Shown one piece after another: positions 36,245 through 47,266 of a stretch of DNA of 64,000 bases. The translations under genes and the position numbers were made by a program. The DNA is from Armillaria gallica. Its lineage: Eukaryota > Basidiomycota > Agaricomycetes > Agaricales > Physalacriaceae. Where the stretch lies: NCBI GenBank assembly GCA_037576215.1, contig JBANDB010000011.1:2728001-2792000 (forward strand), written 5' to 3'. The notes under the pieces are model-generated. The model had not been told where the DNA came from and did no database searches. It saw only the letters and a list, made by a program, of their open reading frames with translations. The first letter of the stretch is position 1; each line of letters opens with the position of its first letter.

Positions 36245-37392
36245 ATGTCTCTCCCTCAGCCTGTCCCACCCTCCTGGAAGGTATTTATCTTCTTTTGTTT
36301 CTTGAATTTATTGCCGATGCGCGTGGCTCTCAGGATCTTGGAAAGTCGTCCAACGACCTTCTTACCAAAGATTTCCCTTTCTCCGGCGCGACCCTCGAGG
36401 TCAAGACCAAGACTCCTTCAGGCGTCGTGTTCAAGGTCGGCGGCAACAGGGATAACAAGTCAAACATCATCAATGGAGACCTCGAGTCCAAATACACCAA
36501 CCGCAAGCACGGTTTCACCTTCACGCAAACCTGGACCACCGCCAACGTTCTCAAGTCTCAGTTCGAGATCGAGAACCAGATTGCCAAGGGCCTCAAGCTT
36601 GACTTGAACACGACTCTCCAGCCTGAGAAGGGCAACAAGTCGGCTCTTATCAATGCTGCCTACAAGCAGTCCGGCGTCCACACCCGTGCTGCTCTTGACG
36701 TGTACAAGGTCAGTCAACCCCTGTGCTTGCTTTCGCGTTCTCATCCTCCTTCGATGTAGGGACCTACCTTCACTGCTGATACCGTCCTTGGCCGCGACGG
36801 ATTCCTTGTTGGTGCTGAGTGCGCTTACAACGTGACCGAGGGCAACATCACCAGATACGCCGCCGCCGTTGGATACAACGCCCCCGAATACGCTGTCACC
36901 ATTCACGGTCTCAACAACCTTAACACCTTCTCCGCCAGCTACTACCACCGTGTCAACGCCGATGTGGAGGCTGGTGCCAAGGCTGTCTACGACACCAAGG
37001 CGACCTACGGTGGCGTTGCGCTTGAAGTGGGTGCTAAGACGTGAGTATTTCATCATTCAGGGTTAGGTGCAGATCTCAAGTTTATATATAGTTACCTCGA
37101 TGCCAACACTGCGTTCAAGGCCAAGATCAACAACTCCGGTGTCCTTGCCCTGGGTATGGTCATGAATTAGAAAATTATATGTCGTACTCAATACCTCTAC
37201 CTTACAGGCTACGTTCAGAACATCCGTCCCGGCTTCAAGGCCTCCTTTGGCCTTGCCCTTGATACGCAAAAGCTGAACGACACTACCGCAGCCGGTGGCC
37301 CCTCGCACAAGGTTTGTTTGGTCCGCTGTCTCCATTGACTCCTGACGCTGATTACCGCCCAGGTCGGTGCAAGCTTCACTTTCGAATCATAG
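36245..37392 (+). CDS. por1: Mitochondrial outer-membrane porin (VDAC, 295 aa)
   Basis: Voltage-dependent anion channel passing metabolites across the outer mitochondrial membrane. Exons 36245..36280, 36334..36708, 36760..37040, 37092..37153, 37208..37311 and 37363..37392. The N-terminal helix segment (VPPSWKDLGKSSNDLLTKDF) is typical. It is followed by alternating strands, GLKLDL (about 114, the conserved GLK motif), GFLVGAECAYN and a C-terminal VGASFTFES strand. The short first exon (12 codons) was chosen because it supplies the ATG and keeps phase with acceptor CTCAG. Length is normal for VDAC. Confidence 0.93.
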
Positions 37393-37694
37393 ATAAAAGA
37401 AGGACGGCAGTTGAGGATGAGAGCGGTCACCGGAACGTTTACAATTCTTTCAGTGTAACGACTCTTTTTGTCGCTCATGCTCATATAAATGTTTTTACGG
37501 AAGTCTGTGGGTGTGAAAATGTATGATCCTAAATTTTCCCATCCAATTTATGATCGTGATGCGATCGTCATGTGGGTATGAGCGCTGTTTTCGTTCCGCA
37601 GCGTATACCAGTAACTTTCGTCTTTCGGCGCCGACCACGACCTTCGTTTTATTGCTTTCTACTTTCTTTCTGTTCTTCCCGCGTCTCTTTAAAA
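37393..37694. other. Short intergenic spacer
   Basis: 302 bp between porin and the bestrophin-like gene, same strand. Holds the porin 3' UTR and the promoter of the next gene. Nothing else is seen. Confidence 0.5.
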
Positions 37695-40178
37695 ATGGCG
37701 AATGTCAATCGCAGCCCTGCAAAACGTTCCTTGACGGGAAAGCATACACTCCTTCCTGCAGTCCAGCCCAACGGGGCTTCGTTTACTGATTATATGCAGC
37801 ATGAGCCAGCTTATAACATTGTCGCTTGGACGTTTGGTCGGGGTTCAGTGGTACGTGGCTTGGCACCTGTACGTGATGCTCAAGTCCGACCCTTGAACCC
37901 CTAGATTTGGCGTATATGGCCAGCCGTGCTCCTCCACACGCTGTTCGCAGCTCGTGAGGATTTTGCACATCTCTCGACGATAGGCGAGGCGTATTAATAT
38001 ACCCAAAGTGGTTGTTTATCTCCAGCTGAAGGACTACCTGGTTTTGAGTATCCCTAATGTTATGCTCACGGTCCTTGGTGCGCGTTCTTTCAATCTTTGT
38101 GGGAGTGTTATTACATGTATGTCACAGGTGTTGTCATTGGCTTTGTGATTTCATACCGTGCTGTGAGCGGGTAAGCCTCTACCAACGGTTTCGGGTGTGA
38201 TTTGACGCCCTCCCTAGCTATGATCGCTACTGGATGGGGAGAACATGCTGGTCCGATGTCATTAAACATGCTCGCACTATGGGTCGCCTCGTTTGGTTTC
38301 ATGTTCCTCCTCGCTTGACGCCAAAAACTACTCAGGAGATTGATTCTGGTCGGGCTAATCGGTCGCCTGAGGAGATGATCAAGGTTATGGCAGAAAAAAG
38401 AATGGCGTTGGATCTTGTGGAGGCGTAAGCTCTTCACCCTTTGCATAGCGTACGCAAATTTACGATGTTTTCATAGGTTCGCTGTGGCCACGAAGCACCA
38501 TATCAGAGGTATGTTTCCTACATCCAATAGTGTAATAGTCTGATCACTTGTGCAGGCGAACTTGGTATCTATTATGAAGACCTCTACGATCTTGTTCGAC
38601 CTCTTCACGATGTACGTAAGGTGCATCTATCCAAACATCTCCATTCTAAACCTCTCGCACCAGCACGAACATACGGTCGAGCAAAAGGTTGCAGCCATGA
38701 CCACTGCCCTTCCTGTTCCTTCCAGGGCGCATCGTATCGCGTCCAACCCGTCTCTTCCCCAAGCCCCGTCTATTCCATTGACTTCACGCCCGCAAGATCC
38801 TGTCATCCCGCCTGTCAATGCATATGGCACATTCCACCCTTCGAAGCAGGCTTCCAGCATTTCTCTCCGTCACCAACTGAGGCGAAATACTTCGTCCTCG
38901 TCTGTACACAAAACGCTCCAGCCATCCCAGCAATCAGGCGGCGACACCGTGATGGACAGAGTCTCCGGCGACCTCATTCCTTTTGCTGGTTTCTTCAGCA
39001 CCATCCGTGGATGGTTCAGGAGACCTGATTATGAATCCCTACCTAGCAATGTTCGTCGCCTCTTGCTGAAAGCTATGATTCCGATCCTCACTTCCTTAGG
39101 AACTACGAAAGGGTCCATACGGCGCGGACAGCAGCCAGAGGAAATGGCGCGGGCCCACTCAACCTGGCAAAAAGCATCGTCCCCGAATCGCCGGCGGAGG
39201 GGAGAACCTTCCTCTGGAGATCTTGAGGTGCTTGAGTGAGTGGTTTAGCGTTTTGGAAGATCGGAACACGGTGCCTGGTGAGGGGTTAGTCTGTAAGATT
39301 TTTGGTTCGTGCTCATTTATTGTCATAGGTACAAGTCTTGGATCTATGATTGGACTTATAGCGTCTATGGAGGATACCCTGTCAGGTACGTTATTTACAT
39401 TGCTTGTTTTGACAAACCGTAACCTTTTCCACGTTACAGCGCTGGAAAAAATCTTAACAACACCCTTGCCTTTGTAAATACTTTACGACTAGCATTTATC
39501 GTAACTCACTTTGCTGTATAGTGTGTATTCTGTTCATATCAGGTATGTTGTACCTGCTGGCGACGTCCTTCACTAACATCCGTTGACTCCTTCGGTTGTT
39601 ACCAGACAGTGAGTCACTCTGCCATGACTCAGTTCCTTTCTCACTTCATTTTCAGCACTGTATGGCTTTACCTCTTCTTCCTGCCCTTCCAACTCGTTTC
39701 GACGTTTGGCTGGCATACCATTTCAGGCGTTTGCATCGCCGCATTCATCTATCTAGGTTTCCTCGCTGCTGGCGAAGAAATCGAGCAACCTTTCGGTATG
39801 TTACAACTACTTCAATAGGGTGTGCAATCCTGAGCATTTCGTGCAATACAGGCTATGACGAGGTTAGAATCTCATTTTCCCTATTTGATGTAGAATACTG
39901 ACCTATGACTGCTTCAGAATGACCTCGATCTTGACATGTTGTGCCGCGAGATAATTCATGTCGACATCGACAACCTCAAGAAGTCGCCCTGTTTGAATGC
40001 ATATTTTCAGCCGCCTCAGACCCAACAACCCATCAGACAAGGATCTTTGACCTTGACTGAAACTACCAACTACTTGACAGAGGATCCTGGCGATGATGGT
40101 GACAGCGACAGCGACTTTGAGCTGAATGGTAGAATCGAAGGACTTGAGAGTTCAACCGGGAATTCTACTGCGTTGTGA
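37695..40178 (+). CDS. Bestrophin-like anion channel protein (RFP-TM/UPF0187, 567 aa)
   Basis: Membrane protein of the bestrophin/YneE family, probable chloride channel. Sixteen exons: 37695..37850, 37905..37953, 38009..38077, 38128..38170, 38218..38424, 38477..38508, 38556..38611, 38664..39050, 39100..39277, 39329..39385, 39440..39473, 39522..39542, 39606..39608, 39656..39795, 39853..39863, 39918..40178. Seen: WTFGRGSVIWRIWPAV (TM1), VMLTVLGVVIGFVISYR (TM2), GYDRYWMGR, PLEILRCLSEW, LEKILTTPLPFVYSVHI, TVWLYLFFLPFQLV, and the family's closing FGYDENDLDLDMLC. A Ser/Pro-rich insertion (about 205-330) interrupts the middle. Exon 13 is a 3-nt microexon (ACA), which restores the expected Arg-His before TVW. 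Function as channel is inferred from family. Confidence 0.85.
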
Positions 40179-40390
40179 GCACGAGGAAACCTTCGCACCA
40201 TCAATATTCCCGTTCTTCATCTTTATTCGGATTTTAAGCTTTTATACCGTACCTACCTTTACCCCATGTACTACTCTTACATTATACCTTTCCTATAACC
40301 AAACACAGCATAATATTTTCTCCAGATGACGGCATATAAGCATTCAAAAAACATCTTATATTGGCGGCCAAAAGGTAGCTGGCTACGGTT

Positions 40391-41145
40391 TTAAGAAGAT
40401 GCCTCCTTTTTCTCCTCAGCTGCAGCCTCCTTGGGAGCATCGGAAGCCTGTCGAGGAAAATTCAGTGGATGAACAGCGACAGCATGATTGCGCTCACCTC
40501 TGCCTGCTGAATAGACTCTTTCACTTCCTCGGCAGATACGGGAGTCCCTTCATCGTCCGTTATGGTCGCAGGCTCGGAAGCAGTTTCCGCTGCAGGTTCT
40601 GCCTCAGCGGGAGGTTCCGGGGTAGACTCTTCAGCTGCAGCTGCAGGAGCCTATGCTATACGGTAAGTTTCAAGTAACAGAGGTTATAAAAGTGACGCGC
40701 CTCAGGTTCGGGTTCGGACTGGGTCATCCATTCAGCTCATATGAAACAGACAGTCAGAAACCCAACGCACCTCAGCCTCCTTCTCCTCAACAACGGGCTC
40801 TGGCTTGTGTTCAGACTTGGCATGATGGTGGTCCTCCTTTTTGCCGTCGGGCTTGAGGAGGTATAAGAGCTAGGTTTTCGTCAGTGACACGTCAACTTCC
40901 ACCGAAGATACCGCTCACCAAGGGACCAAAGACGACAGCAGAACCAATCTGCAAAATACTAATTATTCTTCCTTGTATGCATATAGAGGAAGGCATAAAT
41001 GACGCACAATCCAAGGGGTATCGCTGGACCGGGCTGACGGGGCGTGAGTTGAATTGAATCGCTTGCAGCTGGGGGCGGCGACGCGGTTGAGGGCAGTGCG
41101 CCTCAGCGTAGCGCGTAACGATGAAGTGAACGCGCGAGAGGCCAT
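40391..41145 (-). CDS. Small mitochondrial single-pass membrane protein (164 aa), unnamed
   Basis: Exons 41145..41008, 40948..40919, 40869..40771, 40718..40701, 40650..40498 and 40447..40391. The N-terminus is a clear mitochondrial presequence (many Arg, Ser, Ala, no acidic residue in the first 40; VAAPSCKRFNST). It is followed by one hydrophobic helix (IGSAVVFGPLLLYLL, about 47-61) and a highly charged Glu/Lys/Ala tail with PEPVVEEKEAE and EEKKEASS. The intron 40700-40651 starts with GC (GCGCGT); no GT donor keeps the frame. I do not recognise a family. Topology suggests an inner-membrane protein with an acidic soluble domain. Confidence 0.75.
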
Positions 41146-41319
41146 TTTTAGAGCGACCTGGTCTAGTCTATGTACGAGTCGAGGACAAGTCGTAACTTAC
41201 GGAAAGGACCGGCTCAATCCCGTCAACGGCTCACGGTTCCGTCATCGGTGACGAGTAACATCATTTATTCACGACAGTAAGGTATCATATCAAGCAATAT
41301 TATCTACCAAAAGCAAGTT

Positions 41320-42364
41320 CTACCAGTTCAATCCGAGCCGAGACATGTACACCAAGCCCATCGCTGCTTGAAATGGGTCGTTCTGTCCGAGTTGTTCGTC
41401 AAACAGACAAGCGGAGAGGACATTGGGGTCGTTAGGGTAGTTTTGGTTCGCAAGGACGCTGAGATGCTTCAAGGGCGTGAGCTGAGGGTTCAGAGTATCT
41501 GTAATAAACGACAAGGACGGTGGGTAAGAGTACTGCAATGCAATCGGTTAGTACACAATCAGGCATACATTCGGGAACGCACATGAAGGGGAAACGAAAG
41601 TTGATTCATGAAAGATGGTTCTTGCATTTGCATAGAAGCAGCCTGAGCGTAAGGGATAGTGCACGAAACTGAAGAAGGTATGTTGGCATTGAAAGTGTAG
41701 TCAGCGCGCATATAGTCAGGCGGCAAGTTCTCTTTGGCGTCGAAAAGCCAAGGCGAAGACAGAGTCTGAGGGTGATACGGTGCATATGGATGTTCCGCGG
41801 AAGGAGCAATCCAAGGTGACTGATTGACACTGGCGTTCAGGGCAACTGGCGTAGGAGCAGACATAGAAGAATGGTTCGTGGATGCAACTGTAGATGGCGA
41901 AGAGCCGAGCGGTTCATTATATGCGCGAAAAGCCTTTGATACAGACAGCGGTGAACTGAGCAGCTGGATCTCGTCTTCGTCGGGATACTCTAGCTTGGGA
42001 ATTACAGGCGGTTTCGCAGGCGTAGCTTTCCTGGTTCTCTTCGGCGTAGTCTTCTTGGAAGGCGTAAGTGCGGGTTCTTGATATTCAGCCTTGAGCGAGT
42101 AAACGTCTTCCTGCTTGACGCGATTCTTCTTCCTCTGCCGTGTAAACCAGTTGGTGATCCACTTCCTCGGCCTAGAGTCAACAGAAAAATGATGAGCAAC
42201 AGCCATGAGCAGTTGGGAAGAACGTGCAAGCCAGTCTGTTCAAACAAAATCTCCAGCTGTTCTCCGCTCGCGGTCTGAGATTTGGTATACGCCGCCTTCA
42301 ATATCTCCGTCTGGACCCTATTAGCGCGGATGACGACTCTCTTCGACGGTTTGTCGTCGCTCAT
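41320..42364 (-). CDS. Homeodomain transcription factor (312 aa)
   Basis: DNA-binding regulator. Exons 42364..42228, 42171..41583 and 41532..41320. The homeodomain spans about residues 7-67: helix 1 around VQTEILKAAY, helix 2 EQLEILFEQ, turn TGL, recognition helix RKWITNWFTRQRKKNR with the invariant W-F and basic residues. Joining TGL to PRK with correct homeodomain spacing requires an intron (42227-42172) beginning GCACGT, a GC-AG intron. The rest is Pro/Ser-rich and probably disordered, with KKTTPKRTRKATPAKP as a likely nuclear signal. It is divergent from the inositol monophosphatase gene, with 135 bp between starts. Not obviously a mating-type HD1/HD2 protein. Confidence 0.85.
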
Positions 42365-42499
42365 AATGACCTGAAAATGATGAGCAAGTGCGACCGCATG
42401 AAGAAGGAGTAAAATACCTGGACGCGTGGTGGTGGTAATCAGGAAAGAACCACCAAGGTCCGAATTACAAACGGCGGACCGGGGACCACGATCGTGATT

Positions 42500-43999
42500 A
42501 TGACCACCACGACGTTCACTATCCAGGACCTTCAGAAGCTGCACGATTTTGCCTGCGATCTCGCCCGACACGCTGGGCGGTACCTCCGCGAAGACCAGAT
42601 CCGTAGGCAGACATACGTCCTGGCGACGCGGGAGAAGCTGAACTCTGTGGATCTGGTGACGGCCGCTGACGAAGGCGTAGAGAAACTTATACAGTGAGTG
42701 CATAGTTTAATACGACCGCCAAGAGGATGCTGAGATGCCAATACGCAGTGATTCTGTCCTGGCTGAATATCCGGACCACACTGTAGGCAGATAGTAATCT
42801 CTTTACTCTTCGTCTGCTCATCAGAGATTACGTTAGTTTATTGGGGAAGAATCGTATTCCGCTGGAAAGGAAAAATATTTCTTCTGAAGGATGGTCCGAC
42901 ATGGTGAGCGCTTCCCCGTGATCCGTGTCCTAACCTGACTCGTGCCTTAGGATTGTCGACCCCATAGATGGGACCGTTAACATGGTTCATATGTGTAGGA
43001 ACGTTCCGCTAGGACGAGATCACAGACTAAAATGTGTTTTGATCCAACAGTCCCAATGACAGCGATATCTATTGGTTTCTGTCTCAACTCGGTACCAACC
43101 GTAGGCGTTGTATTCGCACCGTTCCTAGGGGGAGAAGGTCGGTGACGCTGCTATGATCAGTCATAGCATTTTTACTGATAGCATGTACAGGAACCCTTTA
43201 TTCTGCGATACACCACCCTCAAGGTGGCGCCTGGATCTCAGAATTTGGACCTAGTGGTCCACTGACACCTCTGCCTATCATAAAACCTCCACCGCCCCTT
43301 CCAGAGAATGCGCCAAAAGGGTACGTTACGTTGACAATGGCAGTACTTTCTCTACTGACAACTCCTCAGGTGTTTATTCTTTGGTGAATGGGGCAAGGAT
43401 CGCAGAGATAGCCCTCAGTCAAACCTCACGAAAAAATCTACCAATTTTGTCAACATGGCTACAGAATTAGGTGGCCGAGGGGGTAAGGGCGGTATGGTCC
43501 ATGGCCTGAGGAGTCTTGGAAGGTCAGCCCTTTCGCCAGTCTACCGAGTATGTGAAATTAAAGTTGACAATCCCCGCCGTAGCTCAACCCTCGATATGGT
43601 GTATGTCGCTTCTGGTCAAGGCGATATCATGTTTGAAGGTCGGTCCACTTTTATCCTTTGACCTGGCTATCTGTAATGATTCCCTCGCAGCGGGATGCTG
43701 GGAATGGGACGTCTGTGCGGGCATAGCCATCCTTTTACAGACTGGAGGTATTGTCGTGGATTCTAATCCGCCAGACGGTCTTCCAGACACTGATCCTATC
43801 CCAATGGCTAACTTGGGAGGTCGGCGGTGAGTTGTATTCTCTTTTACCATATACAAAGCTGATACACGGCTGCAGATACCTTGCTATCCGTGCGTGTTCT
43901 GAGGACGCTCAGGGACGTTCTCCAAGGACACAGCAGGAAGCACTGGTGCGTGAAGTGTGGAAGCGGACGGAGAGATTGAATTATGAGCGACCGACATAG
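42500..43999 (+). CDS. Inositol monophosphatase family protein, with one apparent frameshift
   Basis: Mg-dependent phosphatase releasing inositol from inositol phosphate. Exons 42500..42693, 42749..42782, 42837..42903, 42951..42994, 43051..43137, 43191..43320, 43370..43522, 43583..43638, 43691..43826 and 43876..43999, about 341 aa. Metal-site motifs: FIGEES (about 77), WIVDPIDGT (motif A) and WEWDVCAG (motif B, WDxAAG type). Exon 3 contains a run of five A (42871-42875) where six are needed: as written, the frame reaches TGA within exon 3, while one more base restores LLKDGPTWIVDP. All other junctions are clean. It is either a sequencing error in a homopolymer or a recent inactivation. Confidence 0.85.
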
Positions 44000-44252
44000 T
44001 GGTGTAGAATTTTCGTCAAGCCGGAAAGTGTACTACGGTATAATAGAGGCGCCTAATTTATATTTCCTCTCTGTGTGTCAGTATATGCATCGTTGGCACG
44101 CGAAGTTGAAGGTTCAGTCAGGCTTCAATATTATTGTCAAAAATGCAGTCCGGCTGGTAGTCATGACGGTGACGTAATCGAGAATGCTCGCCCACTATCT
44201 CCGTCCATCATCACTGACGGCTTTCACTCGCAAGCTACACAGGACTTCCAAG

Positions 44253-44817
44253 ATGCCCATCATCAGATACATCACCAACGACGTACGCATTTACTCGACT
44301 CTCCGCCAGTGCGCGCGTTGAACCTCGACAGGAACTCGCAGCTGTAATCAAGAGCGACAAGGTCCCTCACAAAGACTACCTCGTCGTCGACGTCCGCGAT
44401 GACGACTTTGAGGGCGGGAACATCAAGAATGCAATCAATTATCCCTCGAGTACTTTCTGGAACGATGTCGATGAGCTCGTGAAGAAGACGAAGGAGGTGC
44501 CGTTGGTGGTGTTCCATTGTGCGTTGTCGCAAGTTCGGTGAGTTGGCAGATTCGTTGCAAGTGGAGTTATGTTGACATGGTGGGTTAGAGGGCCTAAGGC
44601 TGCCCGGGTATATGCTGAGACGCGGCAGAACGTCCTTGAAGAGAGCCCGTTGAAAGCTGACGTTGCGATTTTGAAGGATGGGTTCACACAATTCCAGGTC
44701 AAGTTCAAGGTGCGTTGGGTGTAGAAAGCTGTATCATGATGCTCATCATAGTATCAGGATGATGCCGAGCTCGTAGAGAAGTGGGATAAGGATGTTTGGG
44801 CGTCTGAGTGGAGTTGA
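44253..44817 (+). CDS. Cdc25/rhodanese-type phosphatase (Ibp1/Ych1/Acr2-like, 138 aa)
   Basis: Single rhodanese domain with phosphatase-type active site. Exons 44253..44282, 44332..44537, 44589..44709 and 44758..44817. Seen: YLVVDVRDDDFEGGNI (about 24-39) and NAINYPS (strand and helix of the rhodanese fold), then the P-loop HCALSQVRGP, i.e. C-x5-R with five residues between Cys and Arg, as in Cdc25 and arsenate reductase Acr2. The whole protein is just this domain. Whether it acts on phosphotyrosine or arsenate cannot be told from sequence. It follows inositol monophosphatase on the same strand and is convergent with cox20 (21 bp between stop codons). Confidence 0.85.
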
Positions 44818-44838
44818 AGATGATTTTACTATTATTTA

Positions 44839-45349
44839 TTATGTAGATTCTTCGTGCTTCACAGTGCGTTTTGGGGTGCTCTCGATCATTTGAATGACCT
44901 TTTCGCGCTCCTTTGCCATGCGTCGGTGGCAAATATACCTGTATGAGATGGAGGTAAGCAGTGAGCAAAGAAATAAGGCGAATTTGCGCACCAAGACACG
45001 CCAGATATTCCAACAAAGGTCGTTATTGCCCAATGCCCAGCAACAATTGGAGCTGCGAAAGTCTTGGTGAGAAGAATCACAAGATATTAGAGAACACGCA
45101 CCAGCAGTCGTGCCACGAATGAAACCTACGCCGACGCCGCTGACCAGTCCTTGCATGAATGCATTCTTGGCGCATGGAACTTGAAGTATGTTGGTCATGG
45201 ACTACTGATGGTTAACGTCTCTGGAGGGAAGAAAAGAGAGAACGTACATTGTACACATCGGTACGCAAGTTTCCCGTCGGCTGGGGTAAGCCTGGGGGAG
45301 GCGGTATCGCTTGAGGGTCGGACGGGGGAGGTTTGCTCACATCGGACAT
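44839..45349 (-). CDS. cox20: Cytochrome c oxidase assembly protein Cox20 (120 aa)
   Basis: Mitochondrial inner-membrane chaperone of newly made Cox2. Exons 45349..45248, 45201..45102, 45052..44992 and 44938..44839. A Pro-rich N-terminus (SKPPPSDP) leads to TDVYN, then VPCAKNAFMQGLVSGVGVG (first membrane segment with the family's C-A-[RK]-[ND] start), HWAITTFVGISGVSW (second segment) and a charged tail CHRRMAKEREKV, matching the Cox20/FAM36A pattern. Size is normal. Both membrane helices are split by introns; phases agree. Confidence 0.85.
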
Positions 45350-45723
45350 TGGGAAAGGAAGGAACGTGATCGAGTCTGGCTCTTCCTTCGACTCTCATCA
45401 TCGCTTGATGGATCATCCTTACGGGAAAGGATGAAGATGGCGATATACCTGTAATTTTGGCTACAGGCGTTCTCCGCATTCCATTCATACGGTCTTTGCT
45501 GGTTAAATTGACCCAAAAACATCCTTTACTCGACTCTTGAGCTTTTTCTCCATCATTCCTCCAGATTGACTGGTTGTACACTGAACTTGAGATGACGATG
45601 GTGAATATTCGCGCAATGTCCTTGTCGGGGCGTAGGGGAGGGCACGACTACGCACGAGCATGTATAGTTGTTGTAAGTCGTTCTTTTTGGAATCGTGGTC
45701 TTCTGTTGATGCAATTGGGGTTA
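45350..45723. other. Spacer up to transposon copy 2
   Basis: Promoter side of cox20 and flank of the transposon insertion, ending in TTA, the target-site base triplet. No gene recognised. Confidence 0.5.
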
Positions 45724-45745
45724 CACCGGACTTTGGCCCGAAAAA
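45724..45745 (+). repeat. Terminal inverted repeat, left end of transposon copy 2
   Basis: Starts CACCGGACTTTGG; pairs with 47267-47288. Preceded by TTA. Confidence 0.85.
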
Positions 45746-45848
45746 ATGGCCGCGGTTATTTAGTTTTTACTTGTTGTAATCGCCGAATAAGCGACCGGTA
45801 TTTAGCATATACTGTCACTGCTGTTATTCGTCCTAATACATGGTATAA

Positions 45849-46298
45849 CCTCCTGATAACCTTCGTGGATTATTAGTACGACTTCGCAAATTTTCTCAAA
45901 AGTCCTGGCTTACCCAGGCTTACCTATCGCACCGATTTGACACGTCACGCGTCGCCTTCGACGGGAACCGCGCGCGCTGTGTCACGTCACGCGTCGTCTT
46001 CGACCACAACGACCATCTCTGCCTCGACCGCCTTGGAATACACACCGAGCCCGCAACCGCCCTCATCTACCGCGAGTATTTCGCTCGTACTGAATGCACA
46101 GATGCAGCAGGCCCGACCATAAGAAGCCATTTCTCAGACGCAGCATGGCAACGCCGGGCGAGCCAGAAATTTGCATGTATAGATGGTAAGCCTTTATGTA
46201 TTTCCATTGACTGCCTCATTATTCCTATAGATTCATTGGAACAGCTGTGGGCTCATGCTGGTGAAGACAGTTCTGATACGCGTCGGCATTGGTGGTGA
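45849..46298 (+). pseudogene. Intron-bearing coding remnant inside transposon copy 2
   Basis: Open frame 45849..46185, then a GTAAG...CTATAG intron of 45 nt, then 46231..46298 ending in TGA. No ATG starts it. The peptide contains FDHNDHLCLDRLG, EYFARTEC and SDAAWQRRASQKF. Codon-like composition and a proper intron suggest a once-functional gene. A further possible exon lies about 46610-46725, ending at a GTAAGT donor. Family not recognised; could be the C-terminus of a decayed transposase. Confidence 0.5.
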
Positions 46299-47266
46299 CT
46301 GGTAACGGCTACAACAGCTTTTAGACAACTTCTACGATGACCAGGGCAGCACGACAGCAATTATGACGAAGATCAAGGGGCGTACTGGAGCGGTTGGCGC
46401 TCAGACAGAGAGCCGAGGACATGGAGTCCATGTACACTGGGAGTGACCTGAACGACCCCGGGCTGACGGCGTGACTCGGAGGTTCCTGATCTCGACAGAC
46501 AGTCAATTTTTGGTGATATGGATAGCGGGACATGAGAAGGTACGTTCCTGGGAGATTCAGGATATGCGAGCTGACTTCGTCGATGCAACAGATTGATCCC
46601 TGACTGAGTATATGCGCGCTCAGAAATGCCCACGCCATGCAAATGTACGAATTCCGCCGAATGCAACAGCAGAGGGATATTCCCAAGAGATGCCATGCTC
46701 TCATGGCGCCCTCTGGAATCGGTCACGGTAAGTGTTGGTGAGATGCTTGTATGCACCTAACCGATACATCTAAACAGTTGGACATCCTGCTCTTCCTTGG
46801 CGGCCCAATATTCAAGTTCGTTCAATGCCTCCCAGCCATGCATTCTCGTAGTCCATTTTACGCGATGGTATGTCTTTTCTCGTCCTTGGCATTTGATGTC
46901 TGCTGATTCTAGTTTTTTTCTGGTGTAGTCGTCGGGGGACTGTGGCTTCTGTGCCGACTTCGATGGTGGTGTTGATTCTTACGGGGAGGTGATGATGAAG
47001 GTATCAACCAGTGTCTGTAGATCATGTGTATTATAGTTGCGTAGAGTTCACAATACATAATGCTTATTCTTCTTAATTAGTATGACCTGGTCAATAAGCC
47101 TGCTGCTTATATGCAGAATAATTGCCCGACTATATAAGAACATTATCCCGCTTATATTGACGAATTAGGTGGTCTAAAAGGCGAATAATATAGAGGCGGT
47201 TATTTCAAAGTGATCCGGTGATTATAATTCGTTTATAGGGTGTAACCGCCTTATAATAGCTATCGA

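Noticed and set aside
36460..37056. 198-codon minus-strand frame opposite porin
   Set aside because: Antisense of conserved VDAC exons and crosses their introns; no domain.
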